This document shows, in pieces, positions 49,313 to 61,160 of a stretch of 64,000 bases of DNA; the first letter of the stretch is position 1, and each line of letters begins with the position of its first letter. Source of the DNA: Melitaea cinxia (lineage: Eukaryota > Arthropoda > Insecta > Lepidoptera > Nymphalidae). Under the pieces are notes generated by a model. That model was not told where the DNA came from. It saw only the letters and a list, made by a program, of their open reading frames with translations, and did no database searches. The DNA is taken from the NCBI RefSeq assembly GCF_905220565.1, contig NC_059407.1:1612001-1676000 (forward strand). The letters are read 5' to 3'. Made by a program: the position numbers and the translations under genes.

Positions 49313-51825
49313 CAAAATGTGTCATTTCAATCATTCATTTCAAATTCAATCAATATAAATATAATCAAAAGTATGAACTACATAATTATAAGCAGTTATA
49401 AGCTTTGCAGTTTGTACCTGTTTGGGTCTGTAGCAGATCAGGGACTAATTTAAAGAAAAGTTCGTTATAGATGAATACGTGTTATCAATTTTTATAAAAC
49501 CTCGTCACATAAATCTATTACGTTACACAAAAACACAAAGTAATCAGTATATCTACGTATAGTAAGTGTATGCATAACCACGTTGCCGGACTAATCCTCG
49601 CTCTCGTACCCATTTAAAAAAAAATTTAATCAACCATTGGCCACCTGTTACAAAAGCCTCTCCTGTTATATAAAATTGGCTCTAACCCATGTTTCACTGA
49701 CTGTAAAAAAAATTTACAAATTATAATTTTAAACAAACAAACACGAAGTCAACACAATATAATCTCATACATGTACTAATATAGCTACTATATGTACGAG
49801 TATAATAGCAATAATGACAGCAGTCGACTTGCTATAAAATTTTGTAGGAGTGAAGACTTCATTTAATGCAAATTACATGGGTGACCGAGCTTAGGTCGGT
49901 ATTTTTAGTAAATCGTGTTTTTTGACAATTATATTTAAATACTAATTATATATTGATAAAATATGAATAATATTTTTTGATCTTACGGACATGATAATAA
50001 AAAAATATGAACTGGTAAAAGCTAAAAGTTAAGAATTTCTTAGTCTAGAGATTCATCTAACAAAGAACTCCACTCATAAATTGATATTGCATAATTGTTA
50101 CGAAATTTTTGCTTAACAAAATATACCGACTCCGAGCAAGATAAAAGGAATTCTAATTTATACATAGAAAATGACGTATCGCTCTTGAAATAACAAAAGT
50201 ATACTCAAGCAACAATACAGGTGTCAGAGTCGACTCTAGCGCGAACAAAGTAACAAGATTTCTCGTTACTACATCGTTATCATATAAACAAACACACAAT
50301 CAACGTTCTAGATAAATCTTGTTTCAATTATCGTTGACAGATGACGTTTGGTGTGCGTGAAATTCGCATGATTCAAGACTGTTTACATAATAACCTCATA
50401 ATTGTTTCACGCAAGTATCAAGACTACGTGACTAAGGACAGAGCGCCTTTCCGGTGCGGTGGATTCTTACACCACTATGTGATGACAAACGTAATGTGGG
50501 TATAATTTTAATAATTATAAGTAATATGCTCAATTATATACACGACCAATGCATCTCATAGAGATATACCAAATATCTGCCTATTGTTTTTACGCATACA
50601 AATGAAATTTTTACAACGAATATTATCAATAGAAAAAATCACAATTTTTTCTATCAAACATTAATTTTATAATCATTATTAAGTTAAGCTACAATTCATA
50701 GAAGTAGAAAATTAGCGATAGTGATGATAGAGTGGCCAGAAATAAAATCAAACTTAAATCATAACTGCCATCGCTTGACAAAGATGTAAGTTAATTATAG
50801 TGGCACTGCCAAGTATAAATACAAACGTTTGAACTAGAAAAGAATACATTTGAGTTTGATTTGAATCATCTTTTAGACTCGTGAAGTTTTTTAGTCACGC
50901 ATCCAAACCGGTTCATTAACAATGACCCAAATAATCACAGATCACGTACGCTCGGAATAAAACACGTTTGTATTTCATCTGAACAAACAGCGAACTTCAA
51001 TGCAAATAATTGGAAACGATGTTTTGATCATCTTTTTTATTTTATTAAGTTACGGTTTTTTCCTTTATTAGCTCGGTTTGAGTTCAAACACCTTTTTTTA
51101 TTATAAAAACGATGGAATTTATTTTTGACAAAAATTGTTTGCGGTTTTTTGGAAGAATATTTTTTGAACTATCGAGTTCACTGTGATGTCATGATTCTAT
51201 TCACGTATTATAGACAGTATTAAGTTTCTATTTATTAAATTTGTTTAAAACACAGACTGTATAACGGTATTAACATAAAATAATAATAAATAATCAATGA
51301 TTAAATAACGTTTTCCAGGTTCTCTTATAGTAAACAAGATTATCATTTACTTGTTATTAAGATTTTGTAGGTTTATTTTGGTAATTCAAAAAGTCATTTA
51401 ATGAATTCAAATTATTCAGAACATTTTTAATATTATTCTGTAACTATATTTATCATAGCTTACAATAATTTATAACCCAATTATTAAAACTAATAATTTT
51501 CAAGTTTATTAACTCCCATCCTTGTTTTATTTTGGCATTGGATTTGTCGATTACAAATTATAAAAAGGTATCCTTAACGACAAATGTCGACTGTAACAAA
51601 ATCTTAAAACGATATTTCCTATCGGACCGAGAATATGCCCCTATAAAAGATGGCAGTGATTGAGCGAAGAGCTTATTTTGTTACCATTGTGATATCCTCA
51701 ATATAATATATATACTAAAATATAATGATAATGACGTGATTTTGACGAAATCATCTGTGTTTTTCTGTCACTACTATAAGCCAATAAGCCAATAGAATTT
51801 GAAGAACAGCTCCTGAATACTATCG
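49313..51825. other. 2.5 kb AT-rich, no gene seen
   Basis: I looked here for the missing upstream cyclase exons (the LLSVxPxxIA helix and helices 1-6) on the minus strand and saw none. Confidence 0.4.
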
Positions 51826-51827
51826 CA

Positions 51828-52148
51828 TCTATACTAATATTATAAAGCTGAAGATGTTGTTTCTTTGTTTGCTTGAACGCGGTTATCTCAGTAACTACTG
51901 GTCCTTAATTAAAATTAATTATTCTTTCAGTGTTAGATAGCTCTTTTATTGAGGAAGTCTATAAGCTATATATCATCACGCTAAGACCAATAGAACCGGA
52001 GCACCAATGAAGAATTGTTCAAAATCGGTTTTTTTTTTCCTTTTGAGAGCTTAAGAATAGTTTGAGTGCGGGTTACAAGTTAACGTTAGCCCAAATTAAC
52101 TATTCCACACGAACGAAGTCACGGAAACTCACGGGAAGAAGCTAGTTC
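51828..52148 (+). mobile_element. Helitron-like non-autonomous element
   Basis: Begins ATCTATACTAATATTATAAA (as at 40932, reverse) and ends ACGGAAACTCACGGGAAGAA then GCTAGTTC. Non-coding. Confidence 0.75.
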
Positions 52149-52387
52149 GTTAATAAAAACATTGTTTCAATTTAATTATTACTTGTTCTTTTATCTCCTT
52201 TTAAAACGCAAAAGACCAGATAGGGCATACAAAAGGGCTATCTGATATTGGCAATGACCTTACACGTATAATAAATAACAGCAGTTACAAGGGAACTCAA
52301 TGTGTAAAACTATAGGTCAGGGTGGTAGGTATAGGTGGGTCGAACTAAAGTTCATGAAAATCCTTCTTTTCGACCGACTTAAAAAAA

Positions 52388-52668
52388 GAGGAGTTTACTC
52401 ATTTAATGAAACAAATTTTTCCGGATTTTATCGCGGTTTATTATTAACAGATTAAAGACTCAATTAGCACATTCTGCGTAGATAGGAGTATATAAGATAT
52501 TGATGTATGTCGGGTAGTTTCGAATAACTTTGTAACGTTGGGACGTCTGACACCTCAGTCCTCCCGTGACCATGGTTGCTGCAAAGTATCCGAAACGTCA
52601 GGAATCAAAAGTTAATAATAAACCACGATAAAATCCGGAAACATTTGTTTCATTAAATGAGTATAATT
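52388..52668. mobile_element. Long-inverted-repeat (foldback) element
   Basis: Left arm TTTACTCATTTAATGAAACA to TTTATCGCGGTTTATTATTA (about 52393-52448) is mirrored by TAATAATAAACCACGATAAA to TGTTTCATTAAATGAGTA (about 52613-52664), arms of about 50 bases. The centre is AT-rich with GACGTCTGACACC. A partial copy is at 59848-59935. Confidence 0.85.
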
Positions 52669-52724
52669 CGCGTAAACATTAGAAAACAATAGGAGGTTAC
52701 TCAATTCGACCGTATATATATATT

Positions 52725-52926
52725 TTATTTTTGATAATTATTTTTTTGTTGGAAAGGAGATATTCCAAGGGTGGTACCATGATAAGGAAACCAGGATCTG
52801 ATAATGGACTACCAGAGAAATCTAGCGAAAATCGTAGTGCGTTTGTTAATTTTTTTCGTCTCCTTACGTTGTATTACCTGTCGATGTAACTGAAGTCGGT
52901 TTTTTTCGTTTGCTAGCAAACACAAT
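52725..52926 (-). mobile_element. MITE-2 copy, truncated
   Basis: GGAAAGGAGATATTCCAAGG, CAGGATCTGATAATGG and AACTGAAGTCGGTTTTTTTC in reverse relative to 23825. Confidence 0.78.
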
Positions 52927-53639
52927 TATAGGATGTTACATATATCTAAATCAACTCTATGAAAGATTATCAGATCAAATTGAGACAATTACTTTGGCAT
53001 TTGTAAGTGTTTAGAAATGAAAAAAGATTTGAACGAATTAAACTAGTTCAATAATGTTTCTGTATGGACCTTTGAAAACGAAGGAAATTTTCGAAAAACA
53101 GCAAATTTTTTGGATATTATGATTAGCTCGTTTTTAACTGTGTGTTGTTTTTGATCGGTTGTTTGCAGGATACGCATTTCCTTCAGCATCTTTTTGAGAA
53201 ATGAAAATAATGCAAGATTATATATACATTAAATAGACATATTATTTTTCTGGGTTTTCTTCTGAGGCGTTTTATTTACCATTTGCGAAATTTAACTACC
53301 TCACTTGTATGTGATGCTTCTAAAAACATTAAATGTCATCTTATCAAATGAATCGAAAGATTAAAAATTGCACCGGAACCCAATAACAATCGAGTATTTA
53401 CAAAATTAGAGTACTGATTTCCTGCTTCATTAGATTAGGAGCTCAGATATGATGCTCAATCAGCGTTATGGGTTTATGACTATCGTCATTGACTCATCAA
53501 ATTTAACATTAAATACTGATACGTAATACCTCTGACGAGATAACTCATTGTGCTATAATTTCTTGCCGAAGATAACATTAAAAGAATTTGATAATACAAA
53601 TAAAATATATTTTTTTGTTCAGTAGTATTTAGAAGCATT
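52927..53639. other. AT-rich, no gene seen
   Basis: No coding or repeat signal recognised. Confidence 0.4.
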
Positions 53640-53785
53640 TTTAAATTGTCGTTGGTCAAATTGTAAATAATTAATTAATTTAACGTTAATAAATTAATTT
53701 TTGTCCATTTAAAGCTGCCACCGATTCGTAATGTACATTCTACATAGAAGAATAACCAAAAAAATCCGCAGCTACTCTTTGTTTA
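53640..53785 (-). repeat. Degenerate AGAGCACTTTC-type tail
   Basis: TCGTTGGTCAAATTGTAAAT, AGCTGCCACCGATTCGTA and ATCCGCAGCTACTCTTTG align loosely with the body of 21235-21402. Confidence 0.55.
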
Positions 53786-53817
53786 TTAATTTTTTATTTT
53801 TATTTTTTATCATATAT

Positions 53818-54032
53818 CTTATATATAAAATTCTCGTGTCACAATGTTAGTTAACATACTCCTCCGAAACGACTGGACAGATTTTTATGAAATTTTGTGT
53901 GCATCTATGTCATATGTCTGATCTGAGAATCGGCCAATATCTATTTTTCATACGCCTAAGTTATAAGGGGGGGGGGGGAGTTTAAGGGTTCAATAAAATA
54001 TATCGCAAAGTAACGTTTGCGGGATCAGCTAG
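53818..54032 (+). mobile_element. Helitron-like element with G-run
   Basis: TATATATAAAATTCTCGTGT start, CTCCGAAACGACTGGACAGA, a run of eleven G at about 53969, and the end GTTTGCGGGATCAGCTAGTA. Confidence 0.75.
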
Positions 54033-54034
54033 TA

Positions 54035-55137
54035 TATATGTTGCAGTCAGAACTCTTAACCAGTCAAAAGTACTATTGACTAGCGAAATCAGTCAAAAGT
54101 ACTTTTGACTGGACAAGTTGGTCAAAAGTGGTTTTGTCTGAAAATTATTGGTTATTAGTACTTTTGACTGCAAATTCGCGGTTAAAAATACTTTTGACTG
54201 ACGCTCTCCGTCAAAAGTAGTTTTAACTGCAGAAAAGCGTCAGTCAAAAGCACTATTAACTCGTTAGCTGTGAATAAATTTAGTCAAATGATCCTGATAA
54301 ACCATAATAAATTTATGCCCGCGATCTTCTTGCGACTGCATGTCAATCAGATCGACTTGGTAGCGGCTGTTCATTTCAGTGTGCAGGATCGGTTTTTAAA
54401 CCTGACCCATCCTTTTCTTGCTTTTCTTCCTTTGGCATACTTCGCACATTGATAAATATATATTAATCATTTATTTTGTAACATTAGCGTACTTTTTTAC
54501 CGTTTCATTCTTAAGTCTATCGCGACCACCATGCCCTATAGAAATATGAGCAGCATCAATAATGTCGTAGATTTCCTCGGCCAGCAATAATATTTGACAG
54601 GTTCTGTGTTGGTAACTAATTTTTTTATACCACAAACTTCAATATGTTAAAGCGTTGTAGTCTAGTGTACTGTAATGGTGTTTCCTTTTCATTAAATTTC
54701 GCGTCTTCCACATCTATTGCAAACTTTTCAAATTTTTCTTTTGTCATCACATTGAAATGACTATCTTTCATATCTTCCATCGTTAAAATTCTTTGCAAAA
54801 AGCCTTCTTTCTTTTCGTAGTCACTCATTTTTGTTCTAATGTCAGCACGTTCTCCACTAATAATGAGTAATATAAAAGTTTATATGTGCGTTTGTCGTTA
54901 TTTTTATCGACCACATAACTTTTTAAGAGTTTTGACTGCTACAGCCAGTCAAAACCACTTTTGACGGAATCATTTAGTCAAAAGTACTTTTAACCAGCTC
55001 CATTGGGCAAAAATACTTTTAACTGTTATTTTAGTCAAAAGTATTATTGACTAAAGCAAACGGTCAAAAGTACTTCTGACTGATTTTGCTAGTCAATAGT
55101 GCTTTTGACTGGTTAAGAGTTTTGACTGCAACATATA
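54035..55137 (-). mobile_element. Ginger-like DNA transposon with palindromic subterminal repeats
   Basis: Element 54039-55133 (1,095 bp). The ends TGTTGCAGTCA...TGACTGCAACA are part of inverted repeats of about 45 bases, flanked by TATA on both sides. Each end carries a cluster of AGTCAAAAGTACTTTTGACT-like units (54060-54260 and 54950-55115). TGTTG/CAACA fits the TGTNR/YNACA ends known for Ginger elements, and the interior holds an integrase relic. Confidence 0.82.
54270..54834 (-). pseudogene. Decayed integrase of the Ginger-like element
   Basis: Minus-strand frames encode, in order, an N-terminal piece starting MSDYEKKEGF, EEIYDIIDAAHISIGHGGRD (first half of an HHCC zinc finger), CEVCQRKKSKKRMGQV (second half) and MNSRYQVDLIDMQS with YQDHLTKFIH (start of the integrase core). 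There are frameshifts and several stops, and the rest of the catalytic core is deleted. I recall this text from KRBA2-like/Ginger integrases. Confidence 0.75.
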
Positions 55138-55141
55138 TATA

Positions 55142-55222
55142 ACTAGGTCGGCAAACAAGCGTACGGCTCACCCGATGTTAAGCAATTACCGTAGCTTATA
55201 GACACCTGCAACACCAAAACTG
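55142..55222 (-). repeat. Family-Y fragment
   Basis: AACTAGGTCGGCAAACAAGC to TAGACACCTGCAACACCAAA. It abuts the Ginger-like element. Confidence 0.78.
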
Positions 55223-55984
55223 GTTGAGGAAAATTTCTCCTGTGCCTTACAAAAAACTTTTAAAAAACTGTCAATATACCCAAACATCTTTCTCTTTAAT
55301 GTAATATTGAATCGAAAATATGACTATAGCTATTACATACTTATCAATATAAACTTTTAATAACTATTTCATTCTACGAGTATGTCAAACACCAATAAGT
55401 ATTTGTTCAGTGAGTTTTGGTGTCCTGTCGGTGTACTTCATAACTTTGTTATTTTTAAAAGTTGCATTATAAACATTTGATATAAATTACACTCTTTAAT
55501 ACCGATATGACCTGCATAAAATTTTGTAATACTTTAAAGTCTTAAAACTTATCGCATTTTATCAAGAGCGATTGTCGCCCTTAATATGACGGTTATATTT
55601 ATAAAAGCTATAACAAAGTAAATAAACATAACATGATGCTGTAACCGGGTTACTAATTTGTTTGTTTTTTAAATTGCTTAGGTTTACTTGACACGGTTTT
55701 TTTAAAGTTATCTACATTTTGATGTACGAATACGTACATGCCTCCGTTATCATTTAGGCTAGCGTGCAAACTATCTCGTAGATATTATAAAAGAGGTTCT
55801 TATCGGCCCATTTAACGTTTATTTATGGACGTACATCAATCACATTTTAGATAAAAAACAACTTAACAATTTACTGTATGAAACAAGTTATAGTAAAAAT
55901 CAATAGTAGGAAGTGAAAAATAACAAATTATATGATAGCATTTTTGCGTTCTTAGAGTGTATTTGTGACCGCGTTTGACGTTCA
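55223..55984. other. AT-rich, no gene seen
   Basis: No supported feature. Confidence 0.4.
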
Positions 55985-56130
55985 AACGCAGTGTGGGACA
56001 TCCTCCGGCCCGCTAGGCCAACAATAAACGTGAGGTCGCCGGTGGGGCTTGGATGAGACTGCGAAGAACTGGGAAATTTGGCGCGAACTTGGGTAGGCTT
56101 ACGTACAGCAGTGGACTGCAAGATGCTGAA
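55985..56130 (+). pseudogene. LINE reverse-transcriptase tail
   Basis: GGGACATCCTCCGGCCCGCT to ACAGCAGTGGACTGCAAGAT matches, with frameshifts, the tail at 36905-37078 (WMR codons, then the CAGCAGTGG end). Confidence 0.68.
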
Positions 56131-56619
56131 GAGGAAACCAGAGAGTGCATATTTGTAAGTATGTAGTGCAAGTACGTGTGCATGTAACTATTAAGTTTTT
56201 GACGTCTTCTTCCAGCATACCGATTCATAATATTTCTAAGACGTTAAAATATTTGTAATTGAAATTCTTTGAAAAAGCAAAAAATATACTTGCACAAACT
56301 ACTGAGTATATGCGTAAGTACATAATATTATTCAAAGTGTTCAAGGATTTAAAGCAAAATGTAAACTATAATTTTGAAGTATTTAATAACTTATTTTTCC
56401 TCTATTGTACATTGTGTGTGCGGATGTTAAAAACATGTTGTAGGCAACTTGTTACAACAACTTGTATTTTTAACAGAATAGTTGCACCTCGTCGATTCAC
56501 CCACATGATTTCCGATCCCGTGGGAATTTCCGGATGAATAGCCTATGCATTATTCTACGAGTATACATTAGGCTTTCTACATACTAAGTTTCATTACAAT
56601 TCATTCAGTAGTTTATTTA

Positions 56620-56775
56620 TTTATTTATTTACACTTTCGCACACTAATACAAGGTTTTAACAGCATAACAAATGGAATATAAAAATAAAATTTGCATCAG
56701 CTGCAACAGGCGGCCTTATCGCTAATACAGCGATCTCTTCCAGGCAACCTTTGGGCAGAGGACTAAATAAGAAGT
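56620..56775 (-). repeat. LINE 3' tail with (TAAA)n end
   Basis: TTTATTTATTTATTTA end, GCGGCCTTATCGCTAATAC, AGCGATCTCTTCCAGGCAAC and CTTTGGGCAGAGGAC; compare 27625-27800. Confidence 0.78.
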
Positions 56776-57296
56776 GTGGGATGGGTAGTTTTTGCGTGAA
56801 AGAGTAACAAACACAAATGTATCCATTCTATCAAACTTTAACATTTATAATGTAAGTGGTGTTGTCAATACTTTATATTAAATATATAAATATATTCAAA
56901 CTTTAAAAGGTACTTCTGTCGTAATATTAATTATTATTAATTATTTGAATCCCTACCAATTCAAACATCAGTACAGCCATTTATCAAATAAACGTTATGT
57001 TATCAGGTAATCACTATTGTTATCGATAAGTATAATCTTTGTAGCACTTAAAGAATCGATAAAATATAATCAAACAGAGTCGATGTAATTTTGCAAATAA
57101 ACAATAATGCAGTGTTAAGTCATTTACACGAAACTGATTCGAATATAACCTTCGCAATTAAATGATAAGAAACTTGATGATAATTGTCGCGGTACTTTTA
57201 AAAACAATAAAATGTTACATTTTTAGTACATGTTATAGAATTCCTGATCCTAGTTAATAAATGAATAACGAACTCAAATCATATTCATAGTTTTCG
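56776..57296. other. AT-rich, no gene seen
   Basis: No supported feature. Confidence 0.4.
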
Positions 57297-57490
57297 AAGT
57301 TATACTTCTTATGGGCGCGTAAGGGAAAAATTAGAAGAGAAAATTTTTACGATGCGCGCGCATACCGTCATGAAAAAAAACGACACCCTGATGTTAGCTA
57401 GTCAACGAAGAAGAAGTTAGCAACGTAAAGTTAGCTAGCCAATGACGTATAACTTCTTACGTGCGTACATAATTACACGCACACTTTTTT
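57297..57490. mobile_element. Probable MITE with TATACTTCTTA/TAACTTCTTACG text
   Basis: GTTATACTTCTTATGGGCGC and TATAACTTCTTACGTGCGTA recur at the two sides of a segment with ATGCGCGCGCATACCGTCAT and tandem GTTAGCTAG/GTTAGCAACG text. Single copy here. Confidence 0.5.
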
Positions 57491-57729
57491 TTAGATACGA
57501 CAAAGTGATAAGAAAGTAGAATAAACTGTATTATTGCTGCAGTATTATAAACATAAATCAAGGATAAATAAGGTAATATTGATAGTGAGTGAAAATAATG
57601 GTTCACGTCATAAAATACATAAATCGATACCAAAATATAAATACATGAATGGGTACCAACCCGAAATTAAAATCTACATCTTCTGGTTAAGTCTGCAGAT
57701 ACCAAATTTGTCTAAAAATCCATAGAATA

Positions 57730-57835
57730 TTGCGTTCAGTCCACGGTAGAGCAGGGAAAAGTCCAACTCTTCGAATCCACAGGAGCAGAGGCCTTCGTCC
57801 AGTGCCAGGACGCTTAAAGACTGTCATATTGCAGT
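57730..57835 (-). repeat. Interspersed repeat fragment
   Basis: GC-richer block reading, on the minus strand, CACTGGACGAAGGCCTCTGC to CTGCTCTACCGTGGACTGAA; typical of insect LINE 3' regions as I remember them. Confidence 0.5.
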
Positions 57836-58022
57836 GCAATACGTGTATTTATTAACATGATTAGCCTAATAGGTATAATAGCCTAGGTTGTAGTAGATTA
57901 ACAAAGCTATGAACAAATAGTTTTAAAATATTTTACAATGCTCATAATATAATCCTGACTAGTTTTTATAGTGTCTGTTTATACGTAATATTTAATTAAA
58001 AATGGGATCTTGTAGGCTGATA

Positions 58023-58165
58023 TGATCTTATCACTAAATAGCGATCTGGAAGAGATCGCTATTTAGTGATAAGATCACCCATTGCACTATATGTATCTAA
58101 TGTTAAGGTTTGCTATGTATGCTATTTTTAGTTGCAATAAGTTGGTTTATTATTATTATTAATTT
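58023..58165 (+). repeat. LINE 3' tail with a perfect 25-bp hairpin
   Basis: Arms 58023-58047 (TGATCTTATCACTAAATAGC...) and 58053-58077 are exact reverse complements around the loop GGAAG. The right arm is the CTGGAAGAGATCGCT motif shared by the LINE tails at 27625 and 56620; the unit ends GCAATAAGTTGG and (TTA)n. Confidence 0.9.
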
Positions 58166-58860
58166 TAACCCAATTCATACTAAAGCGATATTATATAAAC
58201 TAATGATAATGTCATTACAAGATTATGATAAATGATGATAATTTTAATCTTCATTTAAATTGTCAAATAATCCAAAGAAGCGAACAAATTCTTAAGAATG
58301 ATCGCAAGCAAACAGTAATAACCTCTTTATATCTTGTTATTACACAATAAGATAAAAAACTTAAAAACTCCTTATCAATTGGAAAAATGTAAAAATAGAT
58401 TAAAATCAACACGTTGCACTTGATTTACATCTAATGCGTCAAAATAATTACGACAATTTAACATATTAAGCTATTAATGTAATGACAAAAATATAAAAAA
58501 TGTTTTTAAACAAGCACCTAAACTTTAAATAACTATGACGAAAATAATTTAATTTAATTAAAAAACGAAAACTTTCTTTTGTAAATGGTTCAAAAATAAA
58601 ATAAAAAATAAAGCAACTTCCTTGAGTGATTCAATACTAAAATTTATCACAAGCATCATTTAAAATAATTTCGGATCACGATAACTCATATTACTCTATA
58701 TTATAAATAATTCTCAAACAATGCCTCCGATAAAAAGGATAAAATTAATAAAGAAAGACTTCCCAATGTACTTTTGCGTAAAGCAAATGTGAGCGAAATA
58801 CCAACAAAGAGTACTTGAAATCATAATAATAATCTTTAAAAAAATCAGTGCAACTGCAAC
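58166..58860. other. AT-rich, no gene seen
   Basis: No supported feature. The minus open frame at 58714-59049 is probably chance. Confidence 0.4.
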
Positions 58861-58879
58861 AATAGTAGATAAAGGGCCA

Positions 58880-59165
58880 TCACTCCCCACTTCAGGCGAC
58901 GCATGATACGAACGAGACTCAGTTGAGTTGAGCTTGCAAGCAATCATAATCGTTGGACGCATCGACTCGTGCGCACGTGTGTTTATTATACTTATGATCC
59001 AAAATTGTGCCTTGCGGTATCCTGTACTCGGTTTCCTTAATATGACCATATTTACGTTTTCATTGTGAGTGTGTGTTAAAATTTTATTGTGTTAACATCG
59101 TTTTTTATCAAATTTTATGGAGTATAATTACATTATATTGTGAATAAAGTGAACTTCAAGACAAA
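58880..59165 (+). promoter_or_regulatory. Candidate promoter and 5' UTR
   Basis: A GC-richer block (58880-59030) with TCAGTTGAG at 58919 (initiator-like) and CATCGACTCGTGCGCACGTG lies just upstream of a possible start codon at 59166. No TATA box. Weak evidence. Confidence 0.22.
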
Positions 59166-59189
59166 ATGTTTCCGAGAATTCAAGGATTG
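59166..59189 (+). CDS. Candidate first coding exon of an unknown plus-strand gene
   Basis: AAGACAAAATG gives a good insect start context. The eight codons MFPRIQGL run directly into GTAAGTTG, a strong donor. Upstream DNA is GC-richer than average. No second exon was recognised to 64 kb, so the gene would have to continue beyond the window; the match may be chance. Confidence 0.25.
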
Positions 59190-59244
59190 GTAAGTTGAAA
59201 TTTTAAATAATTAAATGTTAAAATTTTTCTTCTCTTACATGGGG

Positions 59245-59290
59245 AAAGTGGCATATACCCCGCTGTGGGATATTAAAGACGAAAGCCTAG
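59245..59290 (+). repeat. Metulj-like tail fragment
   Basis: CATGGGGAAAGTGGCATATA and CCGCTGTGGGATATTAAAGA match the last 45 bases of the SINE. Confidence 0.55.
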
Positions 59291-59847
59291 GAATTTCCTT
59301 TCAAAAATTAATATAACGTCATTTAAAAATGTATTTATCGTATAATTTTAACGTTATGCTCGTTGCATTAATTGACCTGACTTGTTTGCCTTGCTTGTTG
59401 CAATATTTTAAAAATATATTGCTTAATGTCCAGTCAAATTATGCAGTAATTCAGAAACAGGATATAAGTTATTAATAATTATTATTATGGACACCAATAC
59501 AAGATAACTGTTAAGTAAATACCTATTTGGACGAATCAAATAACTGTGTAATTACGACAGGAGATCGTTAGTGTAAACGATATTACAAAATACTAAATCA
59601 ATTAACAAGAAATTGCAATATTTATTCACTAAAACTAGATGGCAAAGTACAAAAAGTTACAAATTTCTCAAATAAGGCTAAGTATATCAAGTCTAAGTAT
59701 ACTATAGTATCGATCATAGATTAAAAATAATAGAACTAAGTACTAGACAACGTTAACAAATTCTCATGTATTATATGAAGTATGTGCATACTTATTAATA
59801 TAACCAGTAGTAATAGTTATATTGTTTTTTAATGTTTAAGTTTTTTA
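59291..59847. other. AT-rich, no gene seen
   Basis: No supported feature. Confidence 0.4.
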
Positions 59848-59935
59848 GATGCCCGACGTTTCGAATACTTTACAACAGCTTAATAAACCGCGATAAAATC
59901 CGAAAAAGTTGTTCTAATGAGTAATATTACCTGTT
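59848..59935. repeat. Fragment of the foldback element
   Basis: GCCCGACGTTTCGAATACTT and TAATAAACCGCGATAAAATC match the right half of 52388-52668. Confidence 0.7.
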
Positions 59936-60400
59936 ATTATAGCAAGAATAATTTAATTGTAATCATTTAATAATGACTCTGGTCACGTCCAAATTTCTCA
60001 TTTCCAAATACAGTTTTACGAAGTCGAATATTTTAGTAGTGAGTAACAGTTAAGATTAGTTAAATCAACAGTAACAGTCCTGACCTTAACCCACCATATA
60101 AGTTGTAGGAAGTTAATAATGGTGATTCATTAAAGTAGTCATAGAATATTTCAAATGCATATCATGCATAACTATTTGCAATTATATAAATGTAGCAAAT
60201 ATTGAATTATAATAAAATTTAGGAAGACTGTTGAACCTGGGGTTTACACGTGACGTCGTCTACGTATGTAATTTTCAACTGACTTCAAAAAAGGAGAACG
60301 TTTTCAATCATATTGTACTTTTATATGTGCTACCATTTTAATTGTATATATCGATTTGCTGTCGGTGCTTTTTGTGTAGTCATGTTTAAATTTTAGCGTA
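59936..60400. other. AT-rich, no gene seen
   Basis: Short text with TGACTTCAAAAAAGGAG near 60280 is MITE-like but has no partner. Confidence 0.4.
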
Positions 60401-60401
60401 A

Positions 60402-60512
60402 TCCTGGGGGGAATAGGGTCGGCAACGCGCTTGCGATGCTTCTGAGGTTGCAGACGTCTATTAGCTACGATAAGCTACGGTAATCGCTTACCATTAGGTG
60501 AGCCGCCACAAA
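60402..60512 (+). repeat. Family-Y repeat, 3' part
   Basis: GGGTCGGCAACGCGCTTGCG and ATCGCTTACCATTAGGTGAG. Confidence 0.85.
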
Positions 60513-61050
60513 GCGAAAAATGTCTATAATTGGAATTTAACGACCCGTAATTTGATAACATGAATGACCTGATGACTTATGTAATTTGCAACAACTTATT
60601 ACTCGTGATTAAGAAATTGAATATCATGGGTCACAATCTTGAAGGGCACATGCCACTGTAAACCATATGGGTGTACAATTAAGTTTCGATAACTGTAATT
60701 AGCCAATGACATTGTATCGACACCTATCCCAAACATTTTTATGTCTAACATTTGCGGCGAGTTTTTACTGAGTAAAAAAAAATGTTTAAACCTTCTTTCT
60801 AAAAAATATATTTATTTGAAATTAAATATATAACCTTACATTATGATAATTAAGACATTCGCAAAAAATTGTAACACTAGCAAATACCTTGAATATTGCT
60901 GCATGATATCAAAGGAGACCACATATCGTAACTCTAAGTGTGTCAATTGTAATTTAAAATTAATTCATTTAGTCATTGTATTTGGATACATTTTTGTATC
61001 CTTTGTATTTAACTATATCTAAGACATTAAATGCCAGGCACACAAACTAT
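60513..61050. other. AT-rich, no gene seen
   Basis: No supported feature. Confidence 0.4.
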
Positions 61051-61051
61051 T

Positions 61052-61160
61052 TTTGATCAATCCAGCCTGTAACATCCCACAGCTGGGCATGTACCTCTTT
61101 CTTCTTGTAGATGAAGGGTCTTAATCTACCACGCTGCTCCACTGCGGTTTGGTAGTTACT
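61052..61160 (-). repeat. Metulj-like SINE tail fragment
   Basis: CAGCCTGTAACATCCCACAG to AATCTACCACGCTGCTCCA, minus orientation. Confidence 0.7.

Noticed and set aside
54050..55125. A CRISPR-like array of repeated palindromes
   Set aside because: Spacers are irregular, the units diverge, and they are arranged as inverted clusters at the ends of a transposon.
58714..59049. Hydrophobic minus open frame, considered as a missing membrane exon of the cyclase
   Set aside because: The text does not resemble helices 1-6 of any cyclase, and no matching splice sites or phase were found.
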